11,132 nucleotides of DNA from JALZHR01 sp036389695 (GTDB lineage Bacteria > Acidobacteriota > Blastocatellia > Pyrinomonadales > Pyrinomonadaceae), in the NCBI GenBank assembly GCA_036389695.1, contig DASVWG010000052.1, positions 1-11,132 of the forward strand, given 5' to 3'. Below the pieces are notes generated by a model that did not search any database, was not told the origin of the DNA, and worked only from the letters and a program-made list of their open reading frames with translations. Shown one piece after another: positions 1 through 6,379 of the stretch (positions are counted from its first letter, which is position 1; the number at the start of each line of letters is the position of its first letter). Both the position numbers and the translations under genes were made by a program.

Positions 1-633
1 GTTTCCCGTTTCGCTTGATTCGACCGCCGCGCCGAACCATTGCAGCATTCTTTCCGTGTGGTCGCGCGTCGGCGTTTTTTCGACGAACGAAGTTTTTCCG
101 CCGGCGTTCAAGCCCGCCAGCAGAACGCAGGATTTAACCTGCGCCGAAGCGACCGTCGGAGCGTATTCGATTGAAGACAAAGGGTTTTTGCCGTAAATTT
201 TCAAAGGTAAATGATTTTCGTCGGCTTCGATTTTCGCGCCGAAAAGCGCGAGCGGTTCGATGATTCTCTTCATCGGTCGCCGCGATAAGCTTTCGTCGCC
301 CGTTAAAACGCTCGCGAAATCTTGACCGGCGAGAATTCCCGACAAAAGCCTGACGGTCGTTCCGCTATTGCCGCAATCGAGCGCGGTTTCGGGTTTTTGA
401 AAGCCTGTTTTGCCGACGCCTTTGACGAAAACAACGGAATTTTCGCGTTTGATTTCAACGCCGAGATTTTCCAGACAGAGCAGCGTCGAGGCGCAATCGG
501 CGCTGGTCGAAAAATTCTCGATGCGCGTTTCGCCGCGCGCGATTGACGAAATCAGCGCCGCGCGATGCGAGATTGATTTATCGCCGCCGAGCGTCAAAAT
601 TCCTTTCAGCCGTTTTGCCGGATAAATTTTCAT
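1..633 (-). CDS. aroA: EPSP synthase (3-phosphoshikimate 1-carboxyvinyltransferase), 3' end outside window
   Basis: Transfers the enolpyruvyl group of phosphoenolpyruvate to shikimate 3-phosphate, the sixth step of the shikimate pathway, in the cytoplasm. The reading frame opens with ATG at 631-633 (MKIYPAKRLKG) and stays open for 211 codons to the left edge. The whole enzyme is usually about 430 residues, so roughly half is present. Visible family motifs are GDKSISHR at residues 17-24 (shikimate-phosphate/PEP binding Lys-Ser and Arg), DCGNSGTTVRLL near 93-104, GDESLSRRPMKRI near 118-130, SAQVK near 168-172 and TRDHTERML near 190-198. GDKS, SAQVK and RDHTE together are the class II EPSP synthase signature. 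No clear Shine-Dalgarno precedes the ATG. It is divergent from rsbW, and a palindromic repeat begins about 20 bp upstream. The identification is secure; only the C-terminal half is unseen. Confidence 0.94.
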   Translation of the reverse strand, partial: MKIYPAKRLKGILTLGGDKSISHRAALISSIARGETRIENFSTSADCASTLLCLENLGVEIKRENSVVFVKGVGKTGFQKPETALDCGNSGTTVRLLSGILAGQDFASVLTGDESLSRRPMKRIIEPLALFGAKIEADENHLPLKIYGKNPLSSIEYAPTVASAQVKSCVLLAGLNAGGKTSFVEKTPTRDHTERMLQWFGAAVESSETGN

Positions 634-651
634 TGCCAGTTCGGTTTAAAA

Positions 652-749
652 AGTGTCAGTAGCCCGACCGTCAGGGAGGGCTTCCGTCTGTTGCGTAAAG
701 ACTTCATCTGTTTGCGAAAGCCCGCGCTCGCGCCTGGGCTGCCGACACC
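652..749. repeat. REP-like composite palindromic element
   Basis: The ends form an imperfect inverted repeat: GTGTCAGTAGCCC at 653-665 matches the reverse complement of GGGCTGCCGACAC at 736-748 with two differences. Each end is also a small hairpin of its own. The left one is AGCCC 661-665 with GGGCT 678-682. The right one is AGCCC 719-723 with GGGCT 736-740, plus an inner GCGC/GCGC pairing. Between the hairpins lie two near-identical 14-bp direct copies of TCTGTTGCGTAAAG / TCTGTTTGCGAAAG at 687-700 and 707-720. Paired GC-rich hairpins flanking a short spacer in an intergenic gap are typical of REP/BIME-type elements, which are often spread by RAYT transposases. No RAYT is in this window, so family membership is inferred. 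Confidence 0.6.
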
Positions 750-804
750 AGCTTTTCAATCGAGCATTTTTTTATTACACAACTATTTTATTTATTGACT
801 TATC

Positions 805-834
805 TTGACATAACCGCTCATAAACCGCTAATTT
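805..834 (+). promoter_or_regulatory. Possible sigma70-type promoter for rsbW
   Basis: A perfect TTGACA (805-810) is followed after 18 bp by TAATTT (829-834), about 70 bp upstream of the rsbW GTG. The surroundings are very A/T-rich. A second, weaker TTGACT lies at 795-800. The match is by eye only, and bacteria of this type do not always follow the E. coli consensus. Confidence 0.35.
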
Positions 835-902
835 ACAATGAATAGCATTAAAATTTTTAACTGCGCGTTTCCGGTTTTGAAGGGCGAAGACGGGCGAAAT
901 TT

Positions 903-1322
903 GTGACCGAAGAAAAAAAAGAAATCGTTATTCCGAGCAAAATCGAATCGGTTGATAAAGCCGTCGTCGAGGCGACCGAGTTCGCGCAGGCGTCGGGTTT
1001 CGCCGACGAAGCCGTTTTTGCGATTGATTTGGCGGTGCGCGAGGCGGTTATTAACGCCGTCAAGCACGGCAATCAATTGGATGAAACCAAGCCGGTCGAA
1101 ATTTCGTTCAGCAATCTGGACAAAGGTTTTGAAGTGACGATTCGTGACTTCGGCAAAGGGTTCGACGTGGACGAGATTCCCGACCCGACTAACCCGGAAA
1201 ACCTTCTGAAAGCCAATGGACGCGGGATTTTGTTTATGCGAAACTTTATGGAAGAAGTCGAATGGTTTCAACATCCGCAGGGCGGAACGGTGGTGAAAAT
1301 GTGCAAGCTGCGCGAAACGTGA
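903..1322 (+). CDS. rsbW: RsbW-like anti-sigma factor / serine-protein kinase (GHKL ATPase)
   Basis: A 139-residue single-domain GHKL (HATPase_c) protein of the RsbW/SpoIIAB type. In this family the kinase holds a sigma factor or other target inactive and phosphorylates an STAS antagonist. The N box is at about residues 43-57, with Glu47, Asn51 and His55 in AVREAVINAVKHGN. The G1 box is DFGKGFD at 82-88. The G2 box is NGRGILFM around 105-112, and the domain ends in GGTVVKM. The length is typical for the family. Translation is taken to start at GTG 903 (MTEEKKEIVIPS), where conserved sequence begins; the upstream purine stretch is only a weak ribosome binding site. Its likely substrate, rsbV, follows 164 bp downstream on the same strand. 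No sigma factor or PP2C phosphatase gene is adjacent, so the regulated target is unknown. The stop codon lies inside the left arm of an inverted repeat. Confidence 0.9.
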   Translation: MTEEKKEIVIPSKIESVDKAVVEATEFAQASGFADEAVFAIDLAVREAVINAVKHGNQLDETKPVEISFSNLDKGFEVTIRDFGKGFDVDEIPDPTNPENLLKANGRGILFMRNFMEEVEWFQHPQGGTVVKMCKLRET

Positions 1323-1408
1323 AAAAGTGAAAAGGTGAAAGAGTGAAAAAGCTGATTGAAAATTAATTAACGTAACTTTATCACCTTTTCACCTTTTCAC
1401 TTTTTCAC
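1319..1408. repeat. Inverted repeat of short GTGAAAA-type motifs between rsbW and rsbV
   Basis: Positions 1319-1340 and 1387-1408 are a 22-bp perfect inverted repeat. With two mismatches the arms extend to 28 bp (1319-1346 and 1381-1408), leaving a loop of about 34 bp. Each arm is itself a slipped tandem series of GTGAAAAA/GTGAAAAG units. The left arm overlaps the rsbW stop codon. The transcript can fold into a long hairpin and could end or attenuate rsbW transcription before rsbV. No clean GC-rich stem with a U-tract is present, so a simple repeat is the safer label. Similar intergenic hairpins recur at 7669-7778 and 10927-11021. Confidence 0.75.
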
Positions 1409-1417
1409 TTTTAAGTT

Positions 1418-1445
1418 TTGTGTTTTAACGATTTTAGACTAAAAT
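1418..1445 (+). promoter_or_regulatory. Weak candidate promoter for rsbV
   Basis: TTGTGT (1418-1423) and TAAAAT (1440-1445) are 16 bp apart and lie about 40 bp upstream of the rsbV start. This would allow rsbV to be made independently of rsbW, past the inverted repeat. The match is modest in A/T-rich DNA. Confidence 0.25.
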
Positions 1446-1486
1446 CTGCTATCAAATTCAAACAAATTTAGAACGAGGAGATAAAA

Positions 1487-1831
1487 ATGGCTGAACTTAA
1501 TATTTCTGAACGTCAAGCGGGCGACGTGACGATTCTCGACTTGAACGGCAAGGTGACCATCGGCGAAGGCAGCGTGGCGCTGCGGACGACGATTCGCCGC
1601 CTGCTGGGCGAAGGCAAAAAGAAAATTCTTTTAAATCTGGGCGGCGTCGGCTACATCGATTCGAGCGGCATCGGCGAGCTGGTTTCGAGCTTTACCGCCG
1701 TCAATAAAGAAGACGGCAGCCTGAAGCTTTTGAATCTGACGCAAAAAATTCAAGACCTGCTGGCGATTACCAAATTGCTGACGGTTTTCGACGTGTTTGA
1801 AAACGAAGGCGAAGCGCTAAGCAGTTATTAA
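1487..1831 (+). CDS. rsbV: RsbV-like anti-sigma factor antagonist (STAS domain)
   Basis: A 114-residue single STAS-domain protein of the SpoIIAA/RsbV type. When unphosphorylated, such a protein binds the RsbW-type kinase and releases its target. The kinase inactivates it by phosphorylating one serine. The hallmark loop GYIDSSGIGELV lies at residues 55-66, with Asp58 and the expected phospho-acceptor Ser59. The length and the opening beta-strand region (GDVTILDLNGKVTIG) match the family. The start is well supported by GAGGAG at 1475-1480, six bases before ATG. It is on the same strand as rsbW, separated by an inverted repeat, and is followed by an intrinsic terminator. Together they form a kinase/antagonist pair; the phosphatase that would reactivate RsbV must be elsewhere. 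Confidence 0.94.
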   Translation: MAELNISERQAGDVTILDLNGKVTIGEGSVALRTTIRRLLGEGKKKILLNLGGVGYIDSSGIGELVSSFTAVNKEDGSLKLLNLTQKIQDLLAITKLLTVFDVFENEGEALSSY

Positions 1832-1859
1832 TCCGGGTTTTTAAGCGAAACCGAAAATT

Positions 1860-1902
1860 TCCAAGTCTTCAGCATTTATGAGGGCTTGGACTTTTCTTTT
1901 TC
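1860..1902 (+). terminator. Intrinsic terminator of rsbV
   Basis: Arms 1860-1871 (TCCAAGTCTTCA) and 1879-1890 (TGAGGGCTTGGA) form a 12-bp stem containing two G-U pairs and a 7-nt loop. CTTTTCTTTTTC follows at once. It lies 28 bp after the rsbV stop and separates rsbV from the next plus-strand gene. Confidence 0.8.
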
Positions 1903-1947
1903 TAAAATAAGGCATCTAAAAAATCCCGAAAAGCATCTTTATCCGTA

Positions 1948-2022
1948 GCAAAGGCACAAATCAAATAGAGAAATTTCCAGTTAAATTCCCCCTTGATTCT
2001 TTGCTTGTTTTGTGTCCTTTGC
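1948..2022. repeat. Imperfect inverted repeat upstream of the exported TPR gene
   Basis: GCAAAGGCACAAA at 1948-1960 is complementary to TTTGTGTCCTTTGC at 2009-2022 with a single inserted base. The loop is about 48 bp. It lies in the 146-bp stretch between the rsbV terminator and the next start codon. It may belong to the same loose class of intergenic hairpins as the others here, but the arms are short and chance is not excluded. Confidence 0.35.
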
Positions 2023-2048
2023 GTTTCCGACAGTTTCCAAAAAGCATA

Positions 2049-3980
2049 ATGAGAAAAGTTTTATTTCTGGCTTTTATAACAGTTTTTGCGCAAAGCCTTC
2101 CGGCGCAGCAAGCGACGCCGACGCCGAAGCCCGCGCCGGTCAGGCAAACTCAACCGCAGCAGCAAGCATTCGATTTGACGGAATACGGCGTGAGAATCGA
2201 GCCCGACCGCCGCCTTATCGTCGTGCTCGCGTCGCTGGAAGCCGCCGGTCTGGAGACGCCTTTAAGCGAAAAAGGCGACGAATTTCGCCGCCAATTGCGC
2301 GCGGATTTCGGCGCGCTCAACCCGGATTTACAGCAAAAATTAAAAGTCTTTCTCGACCAGTATATAAGACGCTTCTCGGAAAGATACAAACAAAATCTCG
2401 GCGGCGAAGCGGAGAAAAAAGATTTTACCGACTTTATTGCCAAATACCGGCAGGGCTTGAAGGAAGAAGAAAAAAAAATCTTTTTCGAAAAGTATAAAAG
2501 ATTTCTCACCGAGCTTACTTCGTCTTTCGTTTCGCTGGCTTACGCTCTGTCGCCCGTTCCGGAGCTGCAGGACCCGCCGCGCAGTACAGATTTGCCCGCC
2601 GAGCTTTTGGAAGTTTTCGATTACGCGCCTTTGGTGCGCGAATTTTATCGCCGTTCGGGAATCGGCGCCAAGCTCGAAGATTATGTGAAGGAATATCAAA
2701 AAGCAGGCGACGCGATGCGCCCTTCGGCAAACGCGATGGTGCGCGACCTGCTCGATTATCTGCACACCAAGCCGCTGCTTATATATATCGACCGCGTGAA
2801 AGTGGAAACGAAAGACGCGAAAGGGAAAAGCAAGCTGGAAAAAACGGAAGCCCGGCAGCGCGAGCGGCGGTTTTTCATCGTGCCGGATTTGCTCGCGCCC
2901 GCCGGAACGATTAATTTTCGCAATGTCGGCGACGATTATTACGTCGTCGTGCCGCCAAGCACGAATCTGAGCGCTTCGGAAGCGCGCCGCGCCTTTCTGC
3001 AATTCACGATTGACCCTTTGATTCTGCAAAATGCGAAAGACATCTCGGCGTTTCGCGAAGGCATAAAAACTCTTGTCGAAGAACGCCGCAAAACGAATCC
3101 GGACATTTCGCCCGACGTTTATCTCGCCGTTTTGCGCTCGATGATTGCGGCGGTCGATGCGCGGCAGATTGAATTTGTGAAAACGCAGGCAGCAACGTTT
3201 GAAGCGCGGCGGCGAATCGATTCAGCGCAGGGCGACGACGCCAAGCGCGCGATTTCGGCGGAGCTTGCCAGATTTAAGGCGCAGCTGGCGGACGAAACGG
3301 CGCTGGAGCTTTCCGAAGCTTACCGGCGCGGCGCGGTTTTATCGTTTTATTTTGCCGAGCAGCTTAAAGGCACGGAAGATTCCGGTTTTGACGTTGCCGG
3401 CTCGTTCCGCGATTTTATTTTGTCGCTCGACGCGGCAAAGGAAGCGAATCGGCTGGAGCAGTTTGCCGACGCCCGGAAACGCGCGCTGGCGGCGCGTGAA
3501 GAACGCCGGCAAAGAGCCTTGGCGCAGAAGACGACGACCGCCGAACTGACGCCGCGCGAAAAAGCTTTAAAGCAGAAGCTCGAGCAAATCGAATTGGTGA
3601 TAAACGCGAAAGATTACGAGAAAGCCGAAGAGCGGTTGAGCGAATTGATGAAGGAATACGAAGGCGACGCGCGGATTTTTTACGCGCGCGGTCGCGTGGC
3701 GAGTCTTTCGGCGGAGCAGGCTTTTGACGAATCTCTGCGCGACGAGCGTCTCCGGCTCGCCGCCGTACATTATCGCATGGCGATTACTAATGCCGACCCC
3801 GAAAACGACCGGCTTTTGAAGCAGCGCGCATACGTCGCGCTCGGCAGAATCCTGGAATTTAACGAACAGAGCGAAGCCGCGCTGGCGGAATTCGAAGCCG
3901 CCATCAAGCTCGGCGTGCTCGACGCGAAAGCCTATAACGAAGCGCTCGCGGCGAAACAAAGATTGACGAAAAAGCCGTAA
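2049..3980 (+). CDS. Exported protein of unknown function with C-terminal TPR-like repeats
   Basis: 643 residues. The start is placed at ATG 2049 because it gives a clean signal peptide: Met-Arg-Lys, a hydrophobic core, then SLPA|QQ with predicted cleavage after Ala19. An in-frame start further upstream would bury the signal behind 16 odd residues. A Pro/Gln/Thr-rich linker covers about 20-41. The long, mostly helical charged middle (about 45-490) holds EPDRRLIVVLASLEAAG and a beta-rich patch FRNVGDDYYVVVPPS near residue 300. The last 140 residues (about 502-640) read as TPR-like helices, with AYVALGRILEFNEQSEAALA and a preceding KDYEKAEERL unit. No catalytic motif is recognised; a HExxH that would suit a DUF4932-like peptidase is absent. 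It was probably transcribed alone or with the next gene, 55 bp downstream, which is also exported. Periplasmic or cell-surface location is inferred from the signal peptide. Confidence 0.85.
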   Translation: MRKVLFLAFITVFAQSLPAQQATPTPKPAPVRQTQPQQQAFDLTEYGVRIEPDRRLIVVLASLEAAGLETPLSEKGDEFRRQLRADFGALNPDLQQKLKVFLDQYIRRFSERYKQNLGGEAEKKDFTDFIAKYRQGLKEEEKKIFFEKYKRFLTELTSSFVSLAYALSPVPELQDPPRSTDLPAELLEVFDYAPLVREFYRRSGIGAKLEDYVKEYQKAGDAMRPSANAMVRDLLDYLHTKPLLIYIDRVKVETKDAKGKSKLEKTEARQRERRFFIVPDLLAPAGTINFRNVGDDYYVVVPPSTNLSASEARRAFLQFTIDPLILQNAKDISAFREGIKTLVEERRKTNPDISPDVYLAVLRSMIAAVDARQIEFVKTQAATFEARRRIDSAQGDDAKRAISAELARFKAQLADETALELSEAYRRGAVLSFYFAEQLKGTEDSGFDVAGSFRDFILSLDAAKEANRLEQFADARKRALAAREERRQRALAQKTTTAELTPREKALKQKLEQIELVINAKDYEKAEERLSELMKEYEGDARIFYARGRVASLSAEQAFDESLRDERLRLAAVHYRMAITNADPENDRLLKQRAYVALGRILEFNEQSEAALAEFEAAIKLGVLDAKAYNEALAAKQRLTKKP

Positions 3981-3984
3981 AGCG

Positions 3985-4024
3985 AAAGGGAAATAAGGCA
4001 AAAGGAAAAAGGTAAAAGGCAAAA
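3985..4024. repeat. Purine-rich short tandem repeat tract
   Basis: The gap between the two exported-protein genes is almost purely A and G. It consists of slipped units such as AAGGCAAAAGG and AAAGGTAAAAGGC. It resembles one arm of the inverted repeats at 1319-1408 and 7669-7778 but has no opposite pyrimidine arm. It also supplies AGG-type ribosome binding sequence for the following gene. Confidence 0.4.
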
Positions 4025-4035
4025 TTTTGAAGGTT

Positions 4036-4683
4036 ATGAAGAATTTGATTTTCTTTACGTTTTTCGTTTGTCTCGCGGTTTCCATAGCTTTCGGGCAGAC
4101 GCGCCAGACGACGGTTAATCCGGCGGCGAAAAAAATCGTTCAAGCCGCAAACGAAATTCCCGAAGCGAGCTGGCTGAAAATGGCGGACGCGATGTATCAG
4201 GAAAATTGGGAGACGGCTTCCGCGCTCGCTTTGCAAAATCTCCAGAAACTCAGAATTGACAACGAGAAAAAACAGCTCGCGCAGCTTCGGTACATTTATC
4301 TCTACACGCTCGCCGGAAAAGTCGCCGAAGGGAAAATGACTTTCGCCAACTTTGAGCAAATCGCCAACAGCTTCGTCGGGCAGGAATTCCTGCTCGTCAG
4401 CCGCCAGCTTTTAGCCGATTGCAGGACAAAGGTCAATTACATCTGCGCCGCCAGAGACAGCGACCGCGTTCTGCGCGTTACGGCGACAAATCGCGCGGCG
4501 ACGGCGATTCATTTGTTTGAATACGTCGTGCTGGACGACAGCTTCGACCTGAAAGCAAATAACGAAAAACTCGCCTTCTTAGGCGGAAATCTGAAAAAAG
4601 TCGAAAGCAGGCTTTATAAACCGGATGTGAAGATAGCCCGCCTGATTTTCGACAAAGGCTACGTCAAAGTAGCGACCGACTAA
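4036..4683 (+). CDS. Small exported protein of unknown function
   Basis: 215 residues from ATG 4036. A signal peptide is clear: MKNLIFFTFFVCLAVSIAFG then QT, with predicted cleavage near residue 20. The mature part begins with helical sequence (QAANEIPEASWLKMADAMYQ), runs through a helix pair around 45-90 that resembles a single TPR-like unit, and ends in an apparently beta-rich region with two cysteines eleven residues apart (DCRTKVNYICAARD). Those cysteines could form a disulfide in an oxidising compartment. I do not recognise the family. A TTG at 4027 adds three residues and has a better-spaced AGG upstream, so the exact start is uncertain. It follows another exported protein gene by 55 bp, suggesting a two-gene unit. 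It is convergent with the O-antigen-ligase-like gene, across a minisatellite. Confidence 0.75.
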   Translation: MKNLIFFTFFVCLAVSIAFGQTRQTTVNPAAKKIVQAANEIPEASWLKMADAMYQENWETASALALQNLQKLRIDNEKKQLAQLRYIYLYTLAGKVAEGKMTFANFEQIANSFVGQEFLLVSRQLLADCRTKVNYICAARDSDRVLRVTATNRAATAIHLFEYVVLDDSFDLKANNEKLAFLGGNLKKVESRLYKPDVKIARLIFDKGYVKVATD

Positions 4684-4729
4684 GGCAAAATCCTCGAAAA
4701 TACTGCAAATCTGCAATAAATTCATACAT

Positions 4730-4939
4730 AAACAACGCTGCATCTGTCAGAAACAACATTGTTTTTGACAAATGCAGCATTGTTTCTGGTAAATGCAACG
4801 CTGTTTCTGGCAAATGCAATGTTGTTTCTGATAGATGCAGCGTTGTTTCTGGTAGAAACAAGTTTGTTTTTGGCTTGTGCGAGTTTGTTTTTGACTTGCG
4901 CAGTCCTGTTTCCGGTCGGTGCAACCTTGCACAGCATCG
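4730..4939. repeat. Degenerate 21-bp minisatellite, about ten units
   Basis: Ten consecutive 21-bp units start at 4730, 4751, 4772, 4793, 4814, 4835, 4856, 4877, 4898 and 4919. The central ones read ATGCARCRTTGTTTCTGGTAA with few changes; the conserved core is TTGTTTCTGG. The first and last units are the most diverged. The period is a multiple of three with few stops, so one plus frame and all three minus frames stay open and translate to heptapeptide repeats (for example LFLVNAT on plus, LPETTLH on minus). I treat this as non-coding repeat DNA: no ribosome binding site or stable frame preference is seen. It fills most of the gap between two convergent genes and ends 8 bp before the stop codon of the minus-strand gene. 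No separate intrinsic terminator is obvious for either gene. Confidence 0.9.
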
Positions 4940-4946
4940 GTGCAGA

Positions 4947-6365
4947 TTACTTTTCGTTCAGCATTTTGAATTTTGAAGTGCCGACGGAAACGACGACTAA
5001 TGTGACGAGAGTTAAAAAATAAAATGCGTTGGAAGACGTGCGGAGCGGGAAATCGAAGAAGCTGTGCAGAAGGATTCCGAAACAGCCCGCCAGCGCTCCG
5101 GCGGCGACGCCGCGACGGAAACGGTCGGTCGTTTGATTGATTTTTTCCAAGCCCTGTTTAAATAAAAAGTAGACGAAAGCCAGCGCGCAGATAAAGCCGA
5201 AAATTCCCGCGTCGGCGAAAATCTGTAAATAATCGTTGTGCGCCTGTTCGATGCGCAGATTGCCGTTCCATGTGTCGTAACGCGTGAAAGCGAGAGCGTA
5301 AGCGTTAAAGCCCGCGCCGAAAATCGGGTAATCGCGGATGATTTGCAGCGTCACGCTCCAGAAATGCGTGCGCCCGTTGCTGATGTCCGCCTGATTTATA
5401 AAACCCATCCCGCGCGTCAGCGAATCGCCGCCGCCGAGCAGCAGAATCGAGCCGAATAAAACCAGAACGAGCGCCAGACCGCCGCCGACGAGCGCGAATT
5501 TGCTTTGAAACGAAGATTTTGCCTCAAAATCGTCTTCATCCGTTTTCGGTCGCAGAAAATTCACGAGCGTGATAAATCCGATAACGCCGAAAAGACTCAG
5601 AACGCCGCCGCGCGAGCTGGTAAAAACCAGCGCGATGCCCATAATCACGACCGCGATGACGAGCAGCAGGCGTTTATCTTTCTTCGTCGATTTATTGTAA
5701 AGCAGTCCGAGCGTCAAGCCGATGGTCATTTCCATAAACGCGGCGAAATGGTGCTGGTTGACAAACGAGCCGAACGGCACGGCATACGGCGTCGGGCGCA
5801 AGCCGTAGATGCCTTCGGGATTGGCAAGCCGCTGCAAAATGCCGAAAAAAGCCATCAGCGAGCCGAAAATAATAATCAGCAGAACCATTTTTTTAACGCG
5901 CTTCGGGCTGTCGATAAACGTCAGCGACGCGGCGAAAAAAACGAGATAAACGCAAAGCTGAACGACGGCGAAACGCGTCGTATAAGGGTCGAGCGAAAGC
6001 GCGCTCGCGGCGGAAACCGAAAGCAGCCCGTCGGCGACCGGAGCCGAGCGAAGCGGAAGCAGTTGAATCAAGCCGATGAGAATAAAGCCGATGATGGGAA
6101 TTTGCAGGCGGTTTGTATTAAAGGTAAATTCGCCGCTGCGCCACGCGTCGAAAAGCCACAAAACGACTATCAGAAAAGCAATCAGCGTCAGAATTCCCAA
6201 AGCCCAGACATCGACCGCGCCGAAAGCGACGGGCGCGAAAACCAGCGTCACCGAAAGCAGAAAAAAAATAATATTGCCCGCCCGCGCCAGATTTGCGGGC
6301 GCGAGCGCGGACTTGAGCTGCTCGGCTGAAGTCAGATGAGCGTTTCTGGGTGATTTTCTAATCAT
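4947..6365 (-). CDS. O-antigen ligase / polymerase family membrane protein (Wzy_C)
   Basis: 472 residues with about eleven or twelve hydrophobic segments, the first at about 30-50 (NIIFFLLSVTLVFAPVAFGA). The Wzy_C signature is clear: NGRTHFW near residue 330, PIFGAGFNAYAL in the following loop, HNDYLQIFADAGIFG with His376-Asn377-Asp378, and HSFFDFPLR near the C-terminus. Proteins of this family transfer or polymerise undecaprenyl-pyrophosphate-linked glycans on the periplasmic side, as WaaL ligases, Wzy polymerases or protein O-glycosylation ligases. Sequence alone does not separate these roles. ATG 6363-6365 is used; it lies 14 bp after the stop of the TPR/beta-domain gene, so the two are very likely co-transcribed. 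It is the last gene of the minus-strand polysaccharide cassette. Confidence 0.88.
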   Translation of the reverse strand: MIRKSPRNAHLTSAEQLKSALAPANLARAGNIIFFLLSVTLVFAPVAFGAVDVWALGILTLIAFLIVVLWLFDAWRSGEFTFNTNRLQIPIIGFILIGLIQLLPLRSAPVADGLLSVSAASALSLDPYTTRFAVVQLCVYLVFFAASLTFIDSPKRVKKMVLLIIIFGSLMAFFGILQRLANPEGIYGLRPTPYAVPFGSFVNQHHFAAFMEMTIGLTLGLLYNKSTKKDKRLLLVIAVVIMGIALVFTSSRGGVLSLFGVIGFITLVNFLRPKTDEDDFEAKSSFQSKFALVGGGLALVLVLFGSILLLGGGDSLTRGMGFINQADISNGRTHFWSVTLQIIRDYPIFGAGFNAYALAFTRYDTWNGNLRIEQAHNDYLQIFADAGIFGFICALAFVYFLFKQGLEKINQTTDRFRRGVAAGALAGCFGILLHSFFDFPLRTSSNAFYFLTLVTLVVVSVGTSKFKMLNEK

Positions 6366-6379
6366 TCGTTTTTGCCAAA

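Noticed and set aside
828..1274. Minus-strand 148-codon open frame over rsbW
   Set aside because: It is a shadow: the plus frame encodes a convincing GHKL domain with all its boxes, while the minus frame has no recognisable family.
2001..2048. Upstream extension of the exported TPR protein
   Set aside because: It would place 16 non-conserved-looking residues before a textbook signal peptide; ATG 2049 is preferred.
2469..2480. Run of nine A bases as a programmed frameshift site
   Set aside because: The zero frame continues normally through EKKI and no useful alternative product results; A/T-rich homopolymers are ordinary in Lys-rich stretches.
2340..3029. 229-codon minus-strand open frame
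   Set aside because: It is antisense to the exported TPR protein, Phe/Arg-rich and without domain features; a shadow frame.
4664..4924. Minus-strand heptapeptide-repeat ORF (LPETTLH-like units), and the plus-strand hydrophobic repeat ORF at 4759-5022
   Set aside because: All minus frames and one plus frame are open because the 21-bp repeat lacks stops; no ribosome binding site, and the plus ORF runs into the coding region of the minus-strand gene.
4730..4939. Possible CRISPR array
   Set aside because: The units are contiguous 21-bp tandem copies without unique spacers, and no cas gene is near.
5505..6329. 274-codon plus-strand open frame
   Set aside because: It is antisense to the Wzy_C membrane protein, with low-complexity Arg/Gln/Asn-rich translation; it arises from the codon bias of the real gene.
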